Shown here piece after piece: positions 53,034-64,000 of a DNA stretch of 64,000 nt (positions are counted from its first letter, which is position 1; the number at the start of each line of letters is the position of its first letter). The stretch is taken from NCBI GenBank assembly GCA_024276605.1, contig JAJRWX010000009.1:1-64000 (forward strand), given 5' to 3'. Under the pieces are notes generated by a model that saw only the letters and a list, made by a program, of their open reading frames with translations, made no database searches and was not told the origin of the DNA. The DNA is from Planctomycetota bacterium (GTDB taxonomy: Bacteria; Planctomycetota; Phycisphaerae; UBA1845). The translations under genes were made by a program, and so were the position numbers.

Positions 53034-55082
53034 GTGAGAGACGCCGAACCGATAGATTCACCCGATTGCACGCTAACGAACCCCCTGCTTTCGCGTAGCG
53101 GCTCTATAAAAACGTTTCGCTTGGAGAACCGAGAGGATCGTTCGTCTTGGTGGAGATATGTAGTACCAGTGGTCTTGGTGCTGGTTATCATCATGGCCTA
53201 TCTGCCGGCGCTGTTGGCTGGCTATGTCAATTGGGACGACGACAAACTCGTATCCTACAATGTGCATATCACCACATTGTCGTGGGATCATGTGAAGTGG
53301 ATGTGGACAACGTCTTTCGGTGGGCACTTTCAGCCGTTGACCTGGTGGAGTTATGCCATTGATTATGCGCTGTGGGGGCCTGATGCGTTTATTTATCATC
53401 TAACGAATATTCAATGGCATGTCCTGACGGCGCTGGCTTTTTACTTTGTAGCCAGACGGCTGATGTGGGAGGCGACGGGGCGTGCGATGAAGCTCACGGA
53501 CCGTCGTATGGTTTTCGCCGCCGGGGTAGCGACGTTATTGTTCGCGGTACATCCACTGCGCGTCGAGTCAGTAGCCTGGATTGCTGAACGTAGGGATGTA
53601 CTGAGCGGTTTCTTCTATATGGCATCTCTTTCGTGCTATTTGCGGTACACCGCATTACGCGATGAGCCTGACCACTTTGTGGCTGGTAGTACAGCTGTAG
53701 GTGTGCGCACTTGGTTTGTTTTAGCTGTGGCAAGCTGTTTTATATCGCTATTGGCCAAGGCCTCTGCGATGACTTTACCGTTTGTACTATTTGTGATCGA
53801 TCGATATCCACTCAGGCGCCATGTAGAGCATGCGTATCATCAACGCGTGTCGGTGCGACAGATGATGTTGGAAAAAATACCCTTTCTGTTGCTTGCAATA
53901 ACCGCGGCGGGGCGTGCGATTATCGCACAGGAAAAAGGTGGAGCGCTATATACCCTGGGCAGTCACGATGCAATCGCCAGATTGGGCCAAGCGTGCTATG
54001 GGATTGTGTTTTATTTATACAAGACCTTGCTTCCCCTAAACCTTGGACCTTTATATCCGATTCCACCGAGGGAATTACTATTAGGCTCAATGCTTTGGTG
54101 TAGTGGTATGACTTTGGTTTCGATTGTCATTCTCGCATTTTTCTTGCGCAAAAAAATACCCGGCCTGGTGGCAGCATTGATAGTGTATGTCATTGTCGTT
54201 GCACCGATATTGGGTTTTGTACAGAGTGGACCGCAATTGGTGGCGGATCGTTATAGCTATCTTTCGTGCATGAGCTTTGCGGTGCTTGCCAGTGCGGGCG
54301 TACTTCGCATTTTTTCTTCTTCCTGGTGGCAAAATAAAAGCCAACTTCGTTATCTTTCCTTGCTGCTGTTAGTAGGTATCCTAACCTCATCCACACAGGC
54401 TACCATCGCTCAGTGTTACTACTGGACGTCGGATTTTTCCCTTTGGTGGCGCGGGGTATCGATTAGCCCTGATAGTGCGATCGCGCATACCAATTATGCG
54501 GACGCATTGGCTGATCGGTTTAATCCACGGCAGGCAGCATTGCATTATCAACGAGCGTTAGACCTTAACCCTGACGATGCCGTCGCGCTTCATCATTACG
54601 GTGATTTGCAGCGTGATTCCGGACATACTGATGCGGCTATCCGTTTATATTTTGCTGCGCTACGCATAGACCCGAATCGGGGTCGAGCATCATTTTCACT
54701 GGCTCAGTTGCTGCTAGGGAAAAATCGTGCGAAAGACGCTGTCGCCATTTTACATGACACGATTCGTCGTCATCCAAACTTCATCGCAGCGAAAACGTAT
54801 TTAGCTAAAGTCTTATCCATGCACCCTGATGATACCATTCGTGATGGTGAAGAGGCAATGATACTGGCGTCATCGGTTCGTCAGTTATCCCCGGACAATC
54901 CTGCTGCATGGATGACGCTGGCGACAGCACAGGCTGAGGCGCGGCAATTCGATCGAGCGATCACTACGATGACACATGCTATGCTGCTCGCAGAAAAGCA
55001 GGAGGCGGACCGGCTTTTGCTTGAGCTGAAACGCCGTTTGGAACATTTTCAACGTGGTGAACCGATCCGTGTTGGTCCATAG
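53034..55082 (+). CDS. TMTC-like multi-TM protein with C-terminal TPRs
   Basis: VNWDDDKLVSYNVHITTLSWDHVKWMWTTSFGGHFQPLTWWSYAIDYALWGPDAFIYHLTNIQWHVL; VAWIAERRDVLSGFFYMASL; about 11 TMs and TPRs HYQRALDLNPDDAVALHHYGDLQRDSGHTDAAIRLYFAALRIDPN. Confidence 0.88.
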   Translation: MRDAEPIDSPDCTLTNPLLSRSGSIKTFRLENREDRSSWWRYVVPVVLVLVIIMAYLPALLAGYVNWDDDKLVSYNVHITTLSWDHVKWMWTTSFGGHFQPLTWWSYAIDYALWGPDAFIYHLTNIQWHVLTALAFYFVARRLMWEATGRAMKLTDRRMVFAAGVATLLFAVHPLRVESVAWIAERRDVLSGFFYMASLSCYLRYTALRDEPDHFVAGSTAVGVRTWFVLAVASCFISLLAKASAMTLPFVLFVIDRYPLRRHVEHAYHQRVSVRQMMLEKIPFLLLAITAAGRAIIAQEKGGALYTLGSHDAIARLGQACYGIVFYLYKTLLPLNLGPLYPIPPRELLLGSMLWCSGMTLVSIVILAFFLRKKIPGLVAALIVYVIVVAPILGFVQSGPQLVADRYSYLSCMSFAVLASAGVLRIFSSSWWQNKSQLRYLSLLLLVGILTSSTQATIAQCYYWTSDFSLWWRGVSISPDSAIAHTNYADALADRFNPRQAALHYQRALDLNPDDAVALHHYGDLQRDSGHTDAAIRLYFAALRIDPNRGRASFSLAQLLLGKNRAKDAVAILHDTIRRHPNFIAAKTYLAKVLSMHPDDTIRDGEEAMILASSVRQLSPDNPAAWMTLATAQAEARQFDRAITTMTHAMLLAEKQEADRLLLELKRRLEHFQRGEPIRVGP

Positions 55083-55099
55083 GTGTATGACATCGAGAC

Positions 55100-55123
55100 G
55101 CCGCGCGGGTTACTAACCGCGGC
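55100..55123. terminator. Palindrome GCCGCGCGGGTTACTAACCGCGGC between convergent genes (possible bidirectional terminator/REP-like element)
   Basis: GC-rich arms GCCGCG../..CGCGGC lying between convergent TMTC-like and secA genes. Confidence 0.45.
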
Positions 55124-55161
55124 TTGTAAAGATGAAATACCATGCCGTTGAAATATCTGAC

Positions 55162-58100
55162 TCAGGGGTTTCGACCGTGGCATTGTTTGTATTTTTTTCC
55201 GCTACCACATGGGCAGGGATCATTCCGCTTTACTTTGGGTTTATCACGACGAATAGGCTCGGTTTTAACGGCAGCACCTTGGGCTTTCATCGCTGCAGCT
55301 TCGTCGCGCGATGCACCGGTAAAGCCTGCCCCTGTTGAATCTGCATGGCCAAATGTCATGGGTTGGGCATCAGAGCTGGTCTGCGTAGTTTCCTGCGCAG
55401 TCGTAGTAGCGTGCACTTTGAAGATTACATCCGTCACACGATTAGCGATGCGAACCCACATCTGGCGAAACAGACCGCGACCTTCGATGGAGTATTGACT
55501 TTGCGGGTGAGTTTGGTCGCCGCCTAGCGGTCGTTGCATGATCGAGCTTTTGAGGTGATCCATCTCGAGTAGGTGATCTTTCCACGCTTGATCGTAAATA
55601 CGCAGCAGGACAAATTGTTCTAATCGAGTTAGCTCCCAACGAAGCATGACATGCCCTTGCTTTAGAAGCGCCTCTGACAGATCGGACGAATCAGCTTCGA
55701 ATTGCGCTTGATTCCAAGCTACACCGAAGCGCTGCTTTGCCCATTCGATCACCGACGCTTCATCACCCTTAGCTATTTGTTGATCAATATGTTGGGCCAA
55801 TCCTGTGTCACGATATGCTTTGGCTATTTCCAAAAGCTTATCATGTATGTCTTGCGGTTTGCAGTCCTGCACATCTTCGATTTGCCAATTCGCATCATAC
55901 TTTGCATTAACCCAATCCACGATGAGCGCTGCGGCGATCATAGGGTCTTGGTTGGCATCGCCTAGTGCTCGATCCAAACACCATTCGATGGGATAGGAAA
56001 GCTGACGATGGTCGTAGGCCTGTTGAACACGGGACTCAACTAGCGTGCTGATTTCTTGAAGAGGTATATCGATTAATTCGTCTTCGTCGAGTTTGACATC
56101 AAACTTGCTGCGTGCCCACTCCGTCAGTGCGTGATAGGGATAGTGGGTATCTAAGAAGATAGCCATACCGCTCAGGTCGAGTTCTTCAAAATGTCGCTGG
56201 GCGGCTTCGCACAGCGCATCTTCAATATCGCGAGGCTCCATCTTACGCAGTTGATTTTGCGATAATGAAACTTTGTACGAACGCTGCGCCCAATGCAATA
56301 ACCCACCGACATCCCAGTTGTTCGGTGGTTCATCCGGATCAACATATTCACCGAGGGATGTGCGTATTTCGTCCATCGCATCATCCAACGCCTTAGTACG
56401 AACACTTTTTTGAGCGGATTCAAGATCACCGTCATCGATGCGATCCTCCTCAATTACGATATTGAACTGTGATCGACACCACTCCGCTATGCACATGCGT
56501 ACATACCCACCACCAAGGAATTGTTCAAGCGTGGCACTGATGGACTCTTGCGTGGTATTGAAAATCAATCCGGGAAGATCACGCATTTCGAGAATACGCT
56601 GTCGTGCGGAATAAAACTCCTTGCGTTGGAAATCCATCGGCTCATCCCATTCGAGCAGATGCTTTCGCATGGAAAAGTTGCGCTCTTCTACTTTACGTTG
56701 CGCACGTTCGATCCCTTTGGTAAGGCGTTTGTCCTCAAGGCTAGACCCATCGGTAAATCCCAGACGCTCCATCATCTTGAGCATCCAATCAGACATGAAC
56801 AGCTTGAGTAACTCGTCGGCTAAAGAGAGAGAAAAGCGAGACGAGCCGGGATCACCTTGGCGCCCCGAACGACCTCGGAGCTGGTTGTCAATGCGACGCG
56901 ATTCATGGCGCTCGGTGGCGATAATGTGCAGACCGCATGGCACATTGAGCGAACAAACCTTGCGACCTAACTCCGGAAAACGGGGATCAAGCTTGGGCTT
57001 GTAACAGTGGGCGCAGTTTGTCGCGGGATCGTACTCCTCACAGTTGATGCAACACTTAGTCGTAAGAGCAGGATATAAGGTACTCGCAGACACACCTTCG
57101 GGTAGATTCTCGGGAACCTTACACGTCTTGTAGACCACATCAGGACCAAGTTTGATATCCGTACCACGTCCAGCCATGTTGGTGGCAATTGTCACATTAC
57201 CGAGTGGTGTGCGATCAGCACCTTTGTCGGGAACAGTTGAGAAACCGGCCTTGGCTACAATGTCCGCTTCACGGGAATGATTTTTCGCATTGAGCACTTC
57301 GTGGTCAATGCCGTAGCGTTGCGTCAACAAATTGGACAGTTTTTCCGAATTTTCAACGCTGGTCGTACCCACGAGCACGGGTCGGCCTCGGGCTAGATCG
57401 CCCATACAATCGTCATACGTCTGAACCATAAACTGAATTACTTTTCGATCGCCCAACTCAGCCGCATTAAACTGCCTCAAGGCTTCGTCGAGCTTACTGG
57501 TATCTTGATCCAACCGCTGCATGATCGGCTTTAACGCGGTCAGCACATCTGCGATGAGAAAAGGATCCGCCGGGCGACCACGTCGATGAATCTCACGAAT
57601 TTCTTCGACAATCGCGTTATATTTTTCTTCGACGTCACGGTACATTTTGTCGTTATGGTCGACGCGATTGACCGGCCTATTGGTAGGAATTTCAATCACT
57701 TCAAGCTGGTAAATCTTGTCAAACTCTGAAGCCTCGGTCAACGCCGTTCCAGTCATACCGGCCTTGGTTTTGTATAGTTTGATAAAGTTTTGGATGGTGA
57801 TCGTCGCGAGTGTTTGCGTTTCCTCTTTGACCTGAACATGTTCACGAGCCTCCACTGCCTGGTGCAATCCATCCGACCACTGACGACCGTGCATAAGCCT
57901 GCCGGTGAACTGATCGACGATGATGATTTCGCCCTCTTGCACGACGTAATCGGTATCTCGTTGATACACTTTGTGGGCACGCAAGGCATTTTCGATCAAA
58001 TGCGGCCATTCCATGTTCGCACCGCTGTAGAGACTACCCATATCCAACAGTTCTTGTGCGATAGTCACACCTTCGTGCGTCAGGCCGACTTGCTTTCGCT

Positions 58101-59400
58101 CTTGCTGGGTAATGAAATAGCGTCGGTACTGCTCTGCTGGCGGGATTTTCAATATATCGTTTTCGTATATTTGAATAGCTTCGACTTGATCGTCCGTAAG
58201 AAAGTCCGGACCTAAAAGGAGCTTTACTTGGGCCGAGTCAGCGCTAGCCTGATTATCATCCCCCTCACCCTCTTCTTGACCGGATGGGGACTGGCGCTGT
58301 TTATAACCAAGAATGTTCATCGCATCGACTAATTTGGGGATACTACGCGCGTTGCCATCAAACTTATTGACTGTGGCACGTACTTTGCGATCCCACGTAG
58401 CCTGACGGCGGACAAGATCCTCAGCTACGCGATCCGCCCTGCCATAACGTGTGACATCATCATCGGCGGGGCCTGAAATAATGAGCGGTGTTCTTGCTTC
58501 GTCAATAAGAATAGAGTCAACTTCATCGACGATGACAAAGTCAAGCGTTCCCTGGACCTGGTCCTCATAGCGCGTTTTCATATTATCGCGTAAATAATCG
58601 AAACCAAACTCGCTATTGGTCCCATAGGTGAGATCGCAGCCATAGGCATGTTGACGCATTCCCTCACGCCCGGAGGGATCGAGTTGCGACTGAATATAAC
58701 CCACGGTAATGCCTAAAAGTTCAAATATGGGCGCAGCGAACTTAGCATCTCGCTCTACGAGATAATCGTTAACCGTAACGACATGAACTTTGTGTCCACA
58801 AAGCACATGAACAAAAGCTGCAAGGTGGCAGACGATGGTCTTACCCTCGCCGGTTTTCATTTCGGCGATTTTTCCTTCAAATAGAACGCGACCACCGATG
58901 AGTTGACAATCAAAATGCCGATGCTGTTGCGCTCGTCGAGAAGCTTCACGCAGTACGGCAAAGGCTTCCCCAATTAGGTCATCACGATCCAATGATTCAA
59001 GAAAAGTAGCGAAGCGTTTACGATAATCTTCTTTGTAATATTTATCCTGATGTTTTTCTTCTGGTACCGAGTTCCACCAATCATCGAACGTGCGCAGGTG
59101 TGGTGCAATACGATCGCAAAGAATGTCACAACGCTGACGAAGGTCCGCGCTCGCCTCTACACGCAGGCGCTGCTGCAAGTCGATTATCTGTTCATCCGAC
59201 AAATCGTCCGTCGGTTCATCAGCCAATAATGAAGCGAAACGATCCTCGTAATCTCCGGTTATTGGCTGTTCATAATCGTTGATCGATGGAATGCGTCGTT
59301 GATAAACTTTAAGAAGCCTATCGTTTCTCGTACCGAATAATTTTCTTGGAAGCGATTTCACCGATTTCACCATCGATGAAGTAAGTGCGCCAATTGACAT
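55162..59400 (-). CDS. secA: Preprotein translocase ATPase SecA, very long (1412 aa)
   Basis: [107 protein letters not shown]-terminal [21 protein letters not shown]. Confidence 0.97.
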   Translation of the reverse strand: MSIGALTSSMVKSVKSLPRKLFGTRNDRLLKVYQRRIPSINDYEQPITGDYEDRFASLLADEPTDDLSDEQIIDLQQRLRVEASADLRQRCDILCDRIAPHLRTFDDWWNSVPEEKHQDKYYKEDYRKRFATFLESLDRDDLIGEAFAVLREASRRAQQHRHFDCQLIGGRVLFEGKIAEMKTGEGKTIVCHLAAFVHVLCGHKVHVVTVNDYLVERDAKFAAPIFELLGITVGYIQSQLDPSGREGMRQHAYGCDLTYGTNSEFGFDYLRDNMKTRYEDQVQGTLDFVIVDEVDSILIDEARTPLIISGPADDDVTRYGRADRVAEDLVRRQATWDRKVRATVNKFDGNARSIPKLVDAMNILGYKQRQSPSGQEEGEGDDNQASADSAQVKLLLGPDFLTDDQVEAIQIYENDILKIPPAEQYRRYFITQQERKQVGLTHEGVTIAQELLDMGSLYSGANMEWPHLIENALRAHKVYQRDTDYVVQEGEIIIVDQFTGRLMHGRQWSDGLHQAVEAREHVQVKEETQTLATITIQNFIKLYKTKAGMTGTALTEASEFDKIYQLEVIEIPTNRPVNRVDHNDKMYRDVEEKYNAIVEEIREIHRRGRPADPFLIADVLTALKPIMQRLDQDTSKLDEALRQFNAAELGDRKVIQFMVQTYDDCMGDLARGRPVLVGTTSVENSEKLSNLLTQRYGIDHEVLNAKNHSREADIVAKAGFSTVPDKGADRTPLGNVTIATNMAGRGTDIKLGPDVVYKTCKVPENLPEGVSASTLYPALTTKCCINCEEYDPATNCAHCYKPKLDPRFPELGRKVCSLNVPCGLHIIATERHESRRIDNQLRGRSGRQGDPGSSRFSLSLADELLKLFMSDWMLKMMERLGFTDGSSLEDKRLTKGIERAQRKVEERNFSMRKHLLEWDEPMDFQRKEFYSARQRILEMRDLPGLIFNTTQESISATLEQFLGGGYVRMCIAEWCRSQFNIVIEEDRIDDGDLESAQKSVRTKALDDAMDEIRTSLGEYVDPDEPPNNWDVGGLLHWAQRSYKVSLSQNQLRKMEPRDIEDALCEAAQRHFEELDLSGMAIFLDTHYPYHALTEWARSKFDVKLDEDELIDIPLQEISTLVESRVQQAYDHRQLSYPIEWCLDRALGDANQDPMIAAALIVDWVNAKYDANWQIEDVQDCKPQDIHDKLLEIAKAYRDTGLAQHIDQQIAKGDEASVIEWAKQRFGVAWNQAQFEADSSDLSEALLKQGHVMLRWELTRLEQFVLLRIYDQAWKDHLLEMDHLKSSIMQRPLGGDQTHPQSQYSIEGRGLFRQMWVRIANRVTDVIFKVHATTTAQETTQTSSDAQPMTFGHADSTGAGFTGASRDEAAAMKAQGAAVKTEPIRRDKPKVKRNDPCPCGSGKKYKQCHGRNP

Positions 59401-59493
59401 ACGACTACCCTATCTTGCTAAGTGCGACCTTAATCCCAAACCTACGTGAATGATATGGAAATAACAAAACGAACCTTACGACGGATGATCGTA

Positions 59494-59841
59494 TTACGGA
59501 CCGTAAAGCCCGCCGATATGCGAGAGGAAAATTCGGTGGGAGGCAGCCGCAACGATTGATCCCGGACTGCGATCACTTGGCCGGGGCAACACGTTGAGCA
59601 CGATCATTAAATCTTCGACGCATTCGCAAGTCGCAGCGCAGGCCAGCATGGGAGATACTGCTGTCCAGGACATAGCCCGATGTTGCGCCCCGCTCGAAAA
59701 TACATGACAGCATCGCTGAGGTTGATCATAGACAAAAAGTACGAATGACGCAGCCAAGGCCAGCATGGGCGCAAGCCACACTTTCAACCTGCGGCGGCAG
59801 GTACTGGGTAGCGATTGCGATGTCGGGTTCTTCGTATGCAC
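59494..59841 (-). CDS. Small hypothetical protein with one TM
   Basis: ORF MHTKNPTSQSLPSTCRRRLKVWLAPMLALAASFVLFVYDQPQRCC..., located in line between secA and the PKD protein; no family recognised. Confidence 0.35.
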   Translation of the reverse strand: MHTKNPTSQSLPSTCRRRLKVWLAPMLALAASFVLFVYDQPQRCCHVFSSGAQHRAMSWTAVSPMLACAATCECVEDLMIVLNVLPRPSDRSPGSIVAAASHRIFLSHIGGLYGP

Positions 59842-59867
59842 GACGCGAATTATAGCCTGATTGGCGG

Positions 59868-59911
59868 AAAAGAAAACGCCCCGGCCTAATCAACAAAGAT
59901 CAGACCAGGGC
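59868..59911 (-). terminator. Rho-independent terminator for the PKD/M6 protein gene
   Basis: Minus-strand RNA GCCCUGGUCUGAUC-UUUGUU-GAUUAGGCCGGGGC (14 bp, wobbles only) followed by GUUUUCUUUU. Confidence 0.75.
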
Positions 59912-59943
59912 AAGGGGGTTTTATTTAACTATCGATGGCAGAT

Positions 59944-62900
59944 TTACAGCCAAAATCTTCGGCGCGAGACTATCATACCCAGCAAACCGATGAGTGAGCC
60001 GAACATGCTGGTCACCATACCTAGACCACAAATGCCTGGTCTAGGGGTGCTAGTTGGTTCAGTCGTCGGCTGACCGGGGGTGGAACCGTCAGTACTAGGT
60101 GCACCGACTCTGGGGTCCACCTGAATAATCACCGCCGGGTCACTAATGCCCAGCCCACCACGTCCATCACTGACCAACAACGTCACAGTGTACGTACCTG
60201 CCAACTCAAAGGTTTCCGTCACGATAGGCCCGGTTAAGACATCTACCAGTGTATCACCAAACTCGAACTGCCAGGTAAACTCAAGCGGGTCACCATCAGG
60301 ATCGAAAGAGTTCAACCCATTAAACTCTATGGTTAAAGGCACACTACCTGAACGTGGGCCTGTACCGATTCTAGCTACAGGATCGCGGTTGTCGGAATCT
60401 TCTTCATCACCGGCCGCCACGGAAACAATTTGCGTGCTACTGTTCACATTCCCATCAACATCCGTCACCGTGAGTGTAATGGGGAATCGACCGGGATTGC
60501 TATACGTATGTTTTGCGATTTCGCCGGCGCCACTGGTATTGTCACCCCAATTCCAAGAATAGCTTACTAAATCAATATCCGGGTCCGGGCTATCGAAAGA
60601 CGCCGAAGCATCAGCCGTAAATTCTTCATCGAGGAGAGGTGGGTTGGGCGTAATCGTAAAGCGTGCCCGGGGTTGACCGGCCCCAAACGGCGCTTCATTG
60701 ATGACGATAGAAAAGCTCTTTTTCACCGACGCCCCTTTAGAATCCGTAAGTACAGCCGTGGTTGTAAAGGTGGCAGACGATTGTCCTGAAGGTACGCGAT
60801 AGGTGTGTTTAACTGAACCATCCGTACCGGCGGGTATGGCGGATAAATCCTGGGTGCAGTCATCCACACCATTGCAAGCCCCCGTGTTGTCGGCGGAAGG
60901 ATTGTTTACGTCAAAAGTCCAGACAACCGTAAGATCATCACCATCAGCATCTGTTGAATTCGTTGCATCAAACGTAACCGTATGAGGGTCCGTACCTGAA
61001 AGTTGTGTCGTGGTGATGACAGCTACGGGTCTGGTATTGCCCACAAGGATATTTAGCGTGACGGTATCGCGTTTTCCGCCTGGATCGGTGACTGAAAGTG
61101 CCGCTGTAAAGTTCCCTTCGTCGAAATAAATATGATCGACAGAGGTGAACTCACCTGGAACTCCCGTCCCGGCCGTAGTGCCGTCACCAAAATCCCACTC
61201 AAACACGAGGTCGGAGGTATCAGACTCATTATCAGAGGTACCAACCGAACTGAAACTCACGGTCAGCGGCGTAGGACCATCCAACGGAGATGCCGACATC
61301 TCCGCATTCGGTGAGTTGTTGGCCAATATAATATCAACACTAGCTTCGCCTGTACGAGCGTTTTGCTTATTGGTAACCGTTAGTGTTGCAGTAAAAGTTT
61401 GTGCCCCCGAGTAAGTGTGGGTCACAACAGACGATCCATCTACCAATGGGCTCCCATCACCGAAATCCCATTGAAACTCCAATCCCTGATTAGCACTAGG
61501 ATCATTCGATCGACGACCATCAAACGAAACGGTCAACGGTGATGGGCCAGTTAGCGGGGTAGCATCGATGATCGCGATGGGATCATCTGAGATTATTCCG
61601 CTGATAATCGTCACGGGTGCACTGGTTGCTGTGATACCTGTCGTACTAAAGGTGATTGTATCGCCAATCGTGAAAGGTATGGAACCTGCGTTGATAGTAA
61701 ACGTGACTTCACTATTATCTGATGTATAGGGTGTACCGGTAGTCGCATGTGAAAAACGATCGGTATTACATACACCACTATCACAGTCTGTATTCAAATC
61801 ACACACCCTGCCATCATCGTTACCGCCGGCACATAGACCCACATCAGGCTGTGACAACGAGCTATTGACAACCCAATCAGTTCCGGCGGCATCCGTTGCC
61901 CGTACGACCCAAGTTTCAAATCGTGCCGTACCACTAACGCTTATATTACTATCAAGAATCGATCCGCTGCCCTTGTTGTTACGACCGTTGCGGGGGTTGG
62001 TATGCGCTCTCTCTTTACGACTGTCAGCACCAGTACCTGGAATCAACTTCGCAAACAGGAAATACTGACCATCTGACAGTCCGGAAACATTCCAATCGAC
62101 ATCAAAATCATTGGCACCGGGCGTAATCGTCGTAAATTGTCCTATGAAATTACTCCCGATGGTTACATCTACTTTATCGTTCGTATAGTACAACTGAACT
62201 GTAGTACCACCAAAAGAATCCGCAACCCTAACTTTAATTGTGTAAACGGATGCACTATCCGTATCGCCGCCGGGTGGTTGGATAAATCGTAAGCTAGGTA
62301 TGCTTGTAGGTACCAAGTTAAAGATAGCCGACACGGAACCGTTCCCATCTTCTTTGATATCCGTTACCGACAATCCAATACAGGTGTTGAAAGTGTACCA
62401 CTTACTGCCCGGATTCGTTTCACAAGTAAATGTTGTATTGTTGGTAGACCCGGGGAATGGATCACCAGCGTCACCAAACGGCACTATGCCATCTTCTAAC
62501 TGTCGTAATCCGTCGGCTTGGACATTCAGATATTGGAACCGTGTTGCATTCTGTTGACCTGAAGGTAGCGCCTCCGGGTTTCCGCCTACATCCGTGTGTT
62601 GGATGAGCATGCCCGTACCTGGCATGTTCATATTAATACCGTTGCCTGCTGACCAGAAATAATATCGCTCACCAAGAACATCTTCATTCTCCAGGAAAAA
62701 GTGACTTTCATCACGAACAAATTCAGAAGGTGGAAGAGTTAATCGCGTATCCACGCCGGGCGTCAGAACCGTGGTTAAATCTATAGGTTCAATCCATTGA
62801 CTACAACGACTCGCTTTAAGTATGGGTGATGGATGAACCAAACCACCACCAACGTTGACGGCACCAGAACCCGCCATGATATCCCATGCACCAACTGGCG

Positions 62901-64000
62901 TATTGATCTTAGCGCCAAATGCAGATGGTAGGAACACTTCATAGTCATACAGGTCTGGGTATCTCTCCCAGGAATGCAGATATTCATGAGCTGTAAAAGT
63001 AACGTTCAAATCATTTGCTGCGCCACCAGGGGGTAGTTGTTGTACGAGATCGTGAAAAACCAAATTCCAATTCAATTTATTAGAGAGTTTGGTACCAGGA
63101 TTACTCGCATCATCATCATGTATGGGATAGAACCATGGGGCAAGCAAAAAATCAGGAGATGGTCCATGTGAGCCGTTTGGCAATAAGACAATGCCGGAAA
63201 CCGCCCCATCGGGCGACAGCGAAGAGACACTGAACTGTGCAGGTGGGATCACCGGGGGTACTGTACCCGCACATCTAGCCGCACCTAACGCATTACTATC
63301 ACGGTATTCATCAAAGTCGATGATGCTATCAAGCGCCTCTACGCAATCCTCAATCAGTCGTTGACGATTCCACGGATACGCTGTTTGGGTACCGGGAATT
63401 CGGGGCAATTGAGGATCAGCATCGTTTAGATAGTTCTCGGAGCCAACAGGTCGCACCTCTCCCTGGTCGATGAGTCCATCCAGGTTGTAATCGCGGAAAC
63501 CCAAAGCTTCGCCATTGAGGCCGGCATAAGGATGCGTTGTACCTGGTCTGAGATAGAGCTTCTGAGCTTGGCTATCCCAGGCTTCCCCATCGTTAAAGGG
63601 CGGTTCCCATCGCCATGTTAAAATTTCCATAGAAAGAACATTGCCCGCATCAGTATTCAAATTGCCATGAACCTTGACAGCATAAGGCCCTGATGCACCT
63701 ATTGCCCCATCTCCACCGTCTAGCACAGGCGCAATATCCTGCCCCCAAATCTCAGTACCGATTGGAGAGGTCACCTCACCCAAGCGTTGATCGCCACCCT
63801 GGTGATATTTGGAGGATGGAAGATCATCGTGCTCCACATAACCGTCGAAAAGTACTAGTGGAGCATTCGGCACAGCAACAGTAATATTTAATTCCTCTGG
63901 GAGAACCCTGGAAAGAACAGTTTCCCCACCGACAGTCCCCCTGCCATTACCGAATAACCCACCTCGGTTGGGCGTGAATCCGCGTCGTCTAGTATCATCA
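59944..64000 (-). CDS. Secreted M6-like metalloprotease with tandem PKD domains and C-terminal sorting-like tail (partial, open to window end)
   Basis: HEYLHSWERYPDLYDYEV and VGAWDIMAGSGAVNVGGGLVHPSPILK; several PKD motifs (FEWDFGDGTTAGTG, YSWNWGDNTSGAGEIAKHTYSNPGRFPITLTVTD); C-term PTEPTSTPRPGICGLGMVTSMFGSLIGLLGMIVSRRRFWL. Frame upstream of the listed start is open to 64000 (...DDTRRRGFTPNRGGLFGNGRGTVGGETVLSRVLPEELNITVAV). Confidence 0.85.
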   Translation of the reverse strand, partial: DDTRRRGFTPNRGGLFGNGRGTVGGETVLSRVLPEELNITVAVPNAPLVLFDGYVEHDDLPSSKYHQGGDQRLGEVTSPIGTEIWGQDIAPVLDGGDGAIGASGPYAVKVHGNLNTDAGNVLSMEILTWRWEPPFNDGEAWDSQAQKLYLRPGTTHPYAGLNGEALGFRDYNLDGLIDQGEVRPVGSENYLNDADPQLPRIPGTQTAYPWNRQRLIEDCVEALDSIIDFDEYRDSNALGAARCAGTVPPVIPPAQFSVSSLSPDGAVSGIVLLPNGSHGPSPDFLLAPWFYPIHDDDASNPGTKLSNKLNWNLVFHDLVQQLPPGGAANDLNVTFTAHEYLHSWERYPDLYDYEVFLPSAFGAKINTPVGAWDIMAGSGAVNVGGGLVHPSPILKASRCSQWIEPIDLTTVLTPGVDTRLTLPPSEFVRDESHFFLENEDVLGERYYFWSAGNGINMNMPGTGMLIQHTDVGGNPEALPSGQQNATRFQYLNVQADGLRQLEDGIVPFGDAGDPFPGSTNNTTFTCETNPGSKWYTFNTCIGLSVTDIKEDGNGSVSAIFNLVPTSIPSLRFIQPPGGDTDSASVYTIKVRVADSFGGTTVQLYYTNDKVDVTIGSNFIGQFTTITPGANDFDVDWNVSGLSDGQYFLFAKLIPGTGADSRKERAHTNPRNGRNNKGSGSILDSNISVSGTARFETWVVRATDAAGTDWVVNSSLSQPDVGLCAGGNDDGRVCDLNTDCDSGVCNTDRFSHATTGTPYTSDNSEVTFTINAGSIPFTIGDTITFSTTGITATSAPVTIISGIISDDPIAIIDATPLTGPSPLTVSFDGRRSNDPSANQGLEFQWDFGDGSPLVDGSSVVTHTYSGAQTFTATLTVTNKQNARTGEASVDIILANNSPNAEMSASPLDGPTPLTVSFSSVGTSDNESDTSDLVFEWDFGDGTTAGTGVPGEFTSVDHIYFDEGNFTAALSVTDPGGKRDTVTLNILVGNTRPVAVITTTQLSGTDPHTVTFDATNSTDADGDDLTVVWTFDVNNPSADNTGACNGVDDCTQDLSAIPAGTDGSVKHTYRVPSGQSSATFTTTAVLTDSKGASVKKSFSIVINEAPFGAGQPRARFTITPNPPLLDEEFTADASASFDSPDPDIDLVSYSWNWGDNTSGAGEIAKHTYSNPGRFPITLTVTDVDGNVNSSTQIVSVAAGDEEDSDNRDPVARIGTGPRSGSVPLTIEFNGLNSFDPDGDPLEFTWQFEFGDTLVDVLTGPIVTETFELAGTYTVTLLVSDGRGGLGISDPAVIIQVDPRVGAPSTDGSTPGQPTTEPTSTPRPGICGLGMVTSMFGSLIGLLGMIVSRRRFWL

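Overview
The window is a dense, mostly minus-strand bacterial chromosome segment. Content and style suggest a Planctomycetes/Phycisphaerae-type genome; that placement is an inference. From 1 to about 17 kb it carries a flagellar/motility operon (fliL-like, motB, motA, flbD, flgE, flgD, fliK, motE-like, fliJ, fliI, fliH, fliG, fliF, fliE, flgC, flgB), followed by a sigma-54 regulator, a histidine kinase and an FlgN-like gene. Next come a TPR protein, a SAM hydroxide adenosyltransferase, pcm, ligA, a YgbA_NO-family protein and metH. From about 28.7 to 35.7 kb there is a surface-polysaccharide/exosortase locus (UXS, DegT aminotransferase, Wzc-like kinase, exosortase, Wza-like exporter). The remainder includes a DUF3179 gene interrupted by TGA, a methyltransferase, a basic low-complexity TPR protein, a HAD hydrolase, a membrane protein/RHH/two AP-superfamily phosphodiesterase cluster, a ClC-CBS channel, tatC, a PhnD-like protein, a TMTC-like TPR membrane protein, a very long secA, and an M6-like metalloprotease with PKD repeats. 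The main finding is that the DUF3179 gene reads through an in-frame TGA at the position of the conserved Cys, with a SECIS-like hairpin just downstream, so it is probably a selenoprotein split by standard ORF calling. Other notable items are a split NtrC/FlgR-type regulator, an in-frame TAA cutting off the end of a ClC CBS domain, a 98-bp dispersed non-coding repeat at about 87% identity, repeat and Cys-rich insertions in SecA, a CG-type C-terminal sorting-like tail, and an uncharacterised phosphodiesterase/Oxa1-like gene cluster. No tRNA, rRNA, CRISPR array or transposase was recognised.
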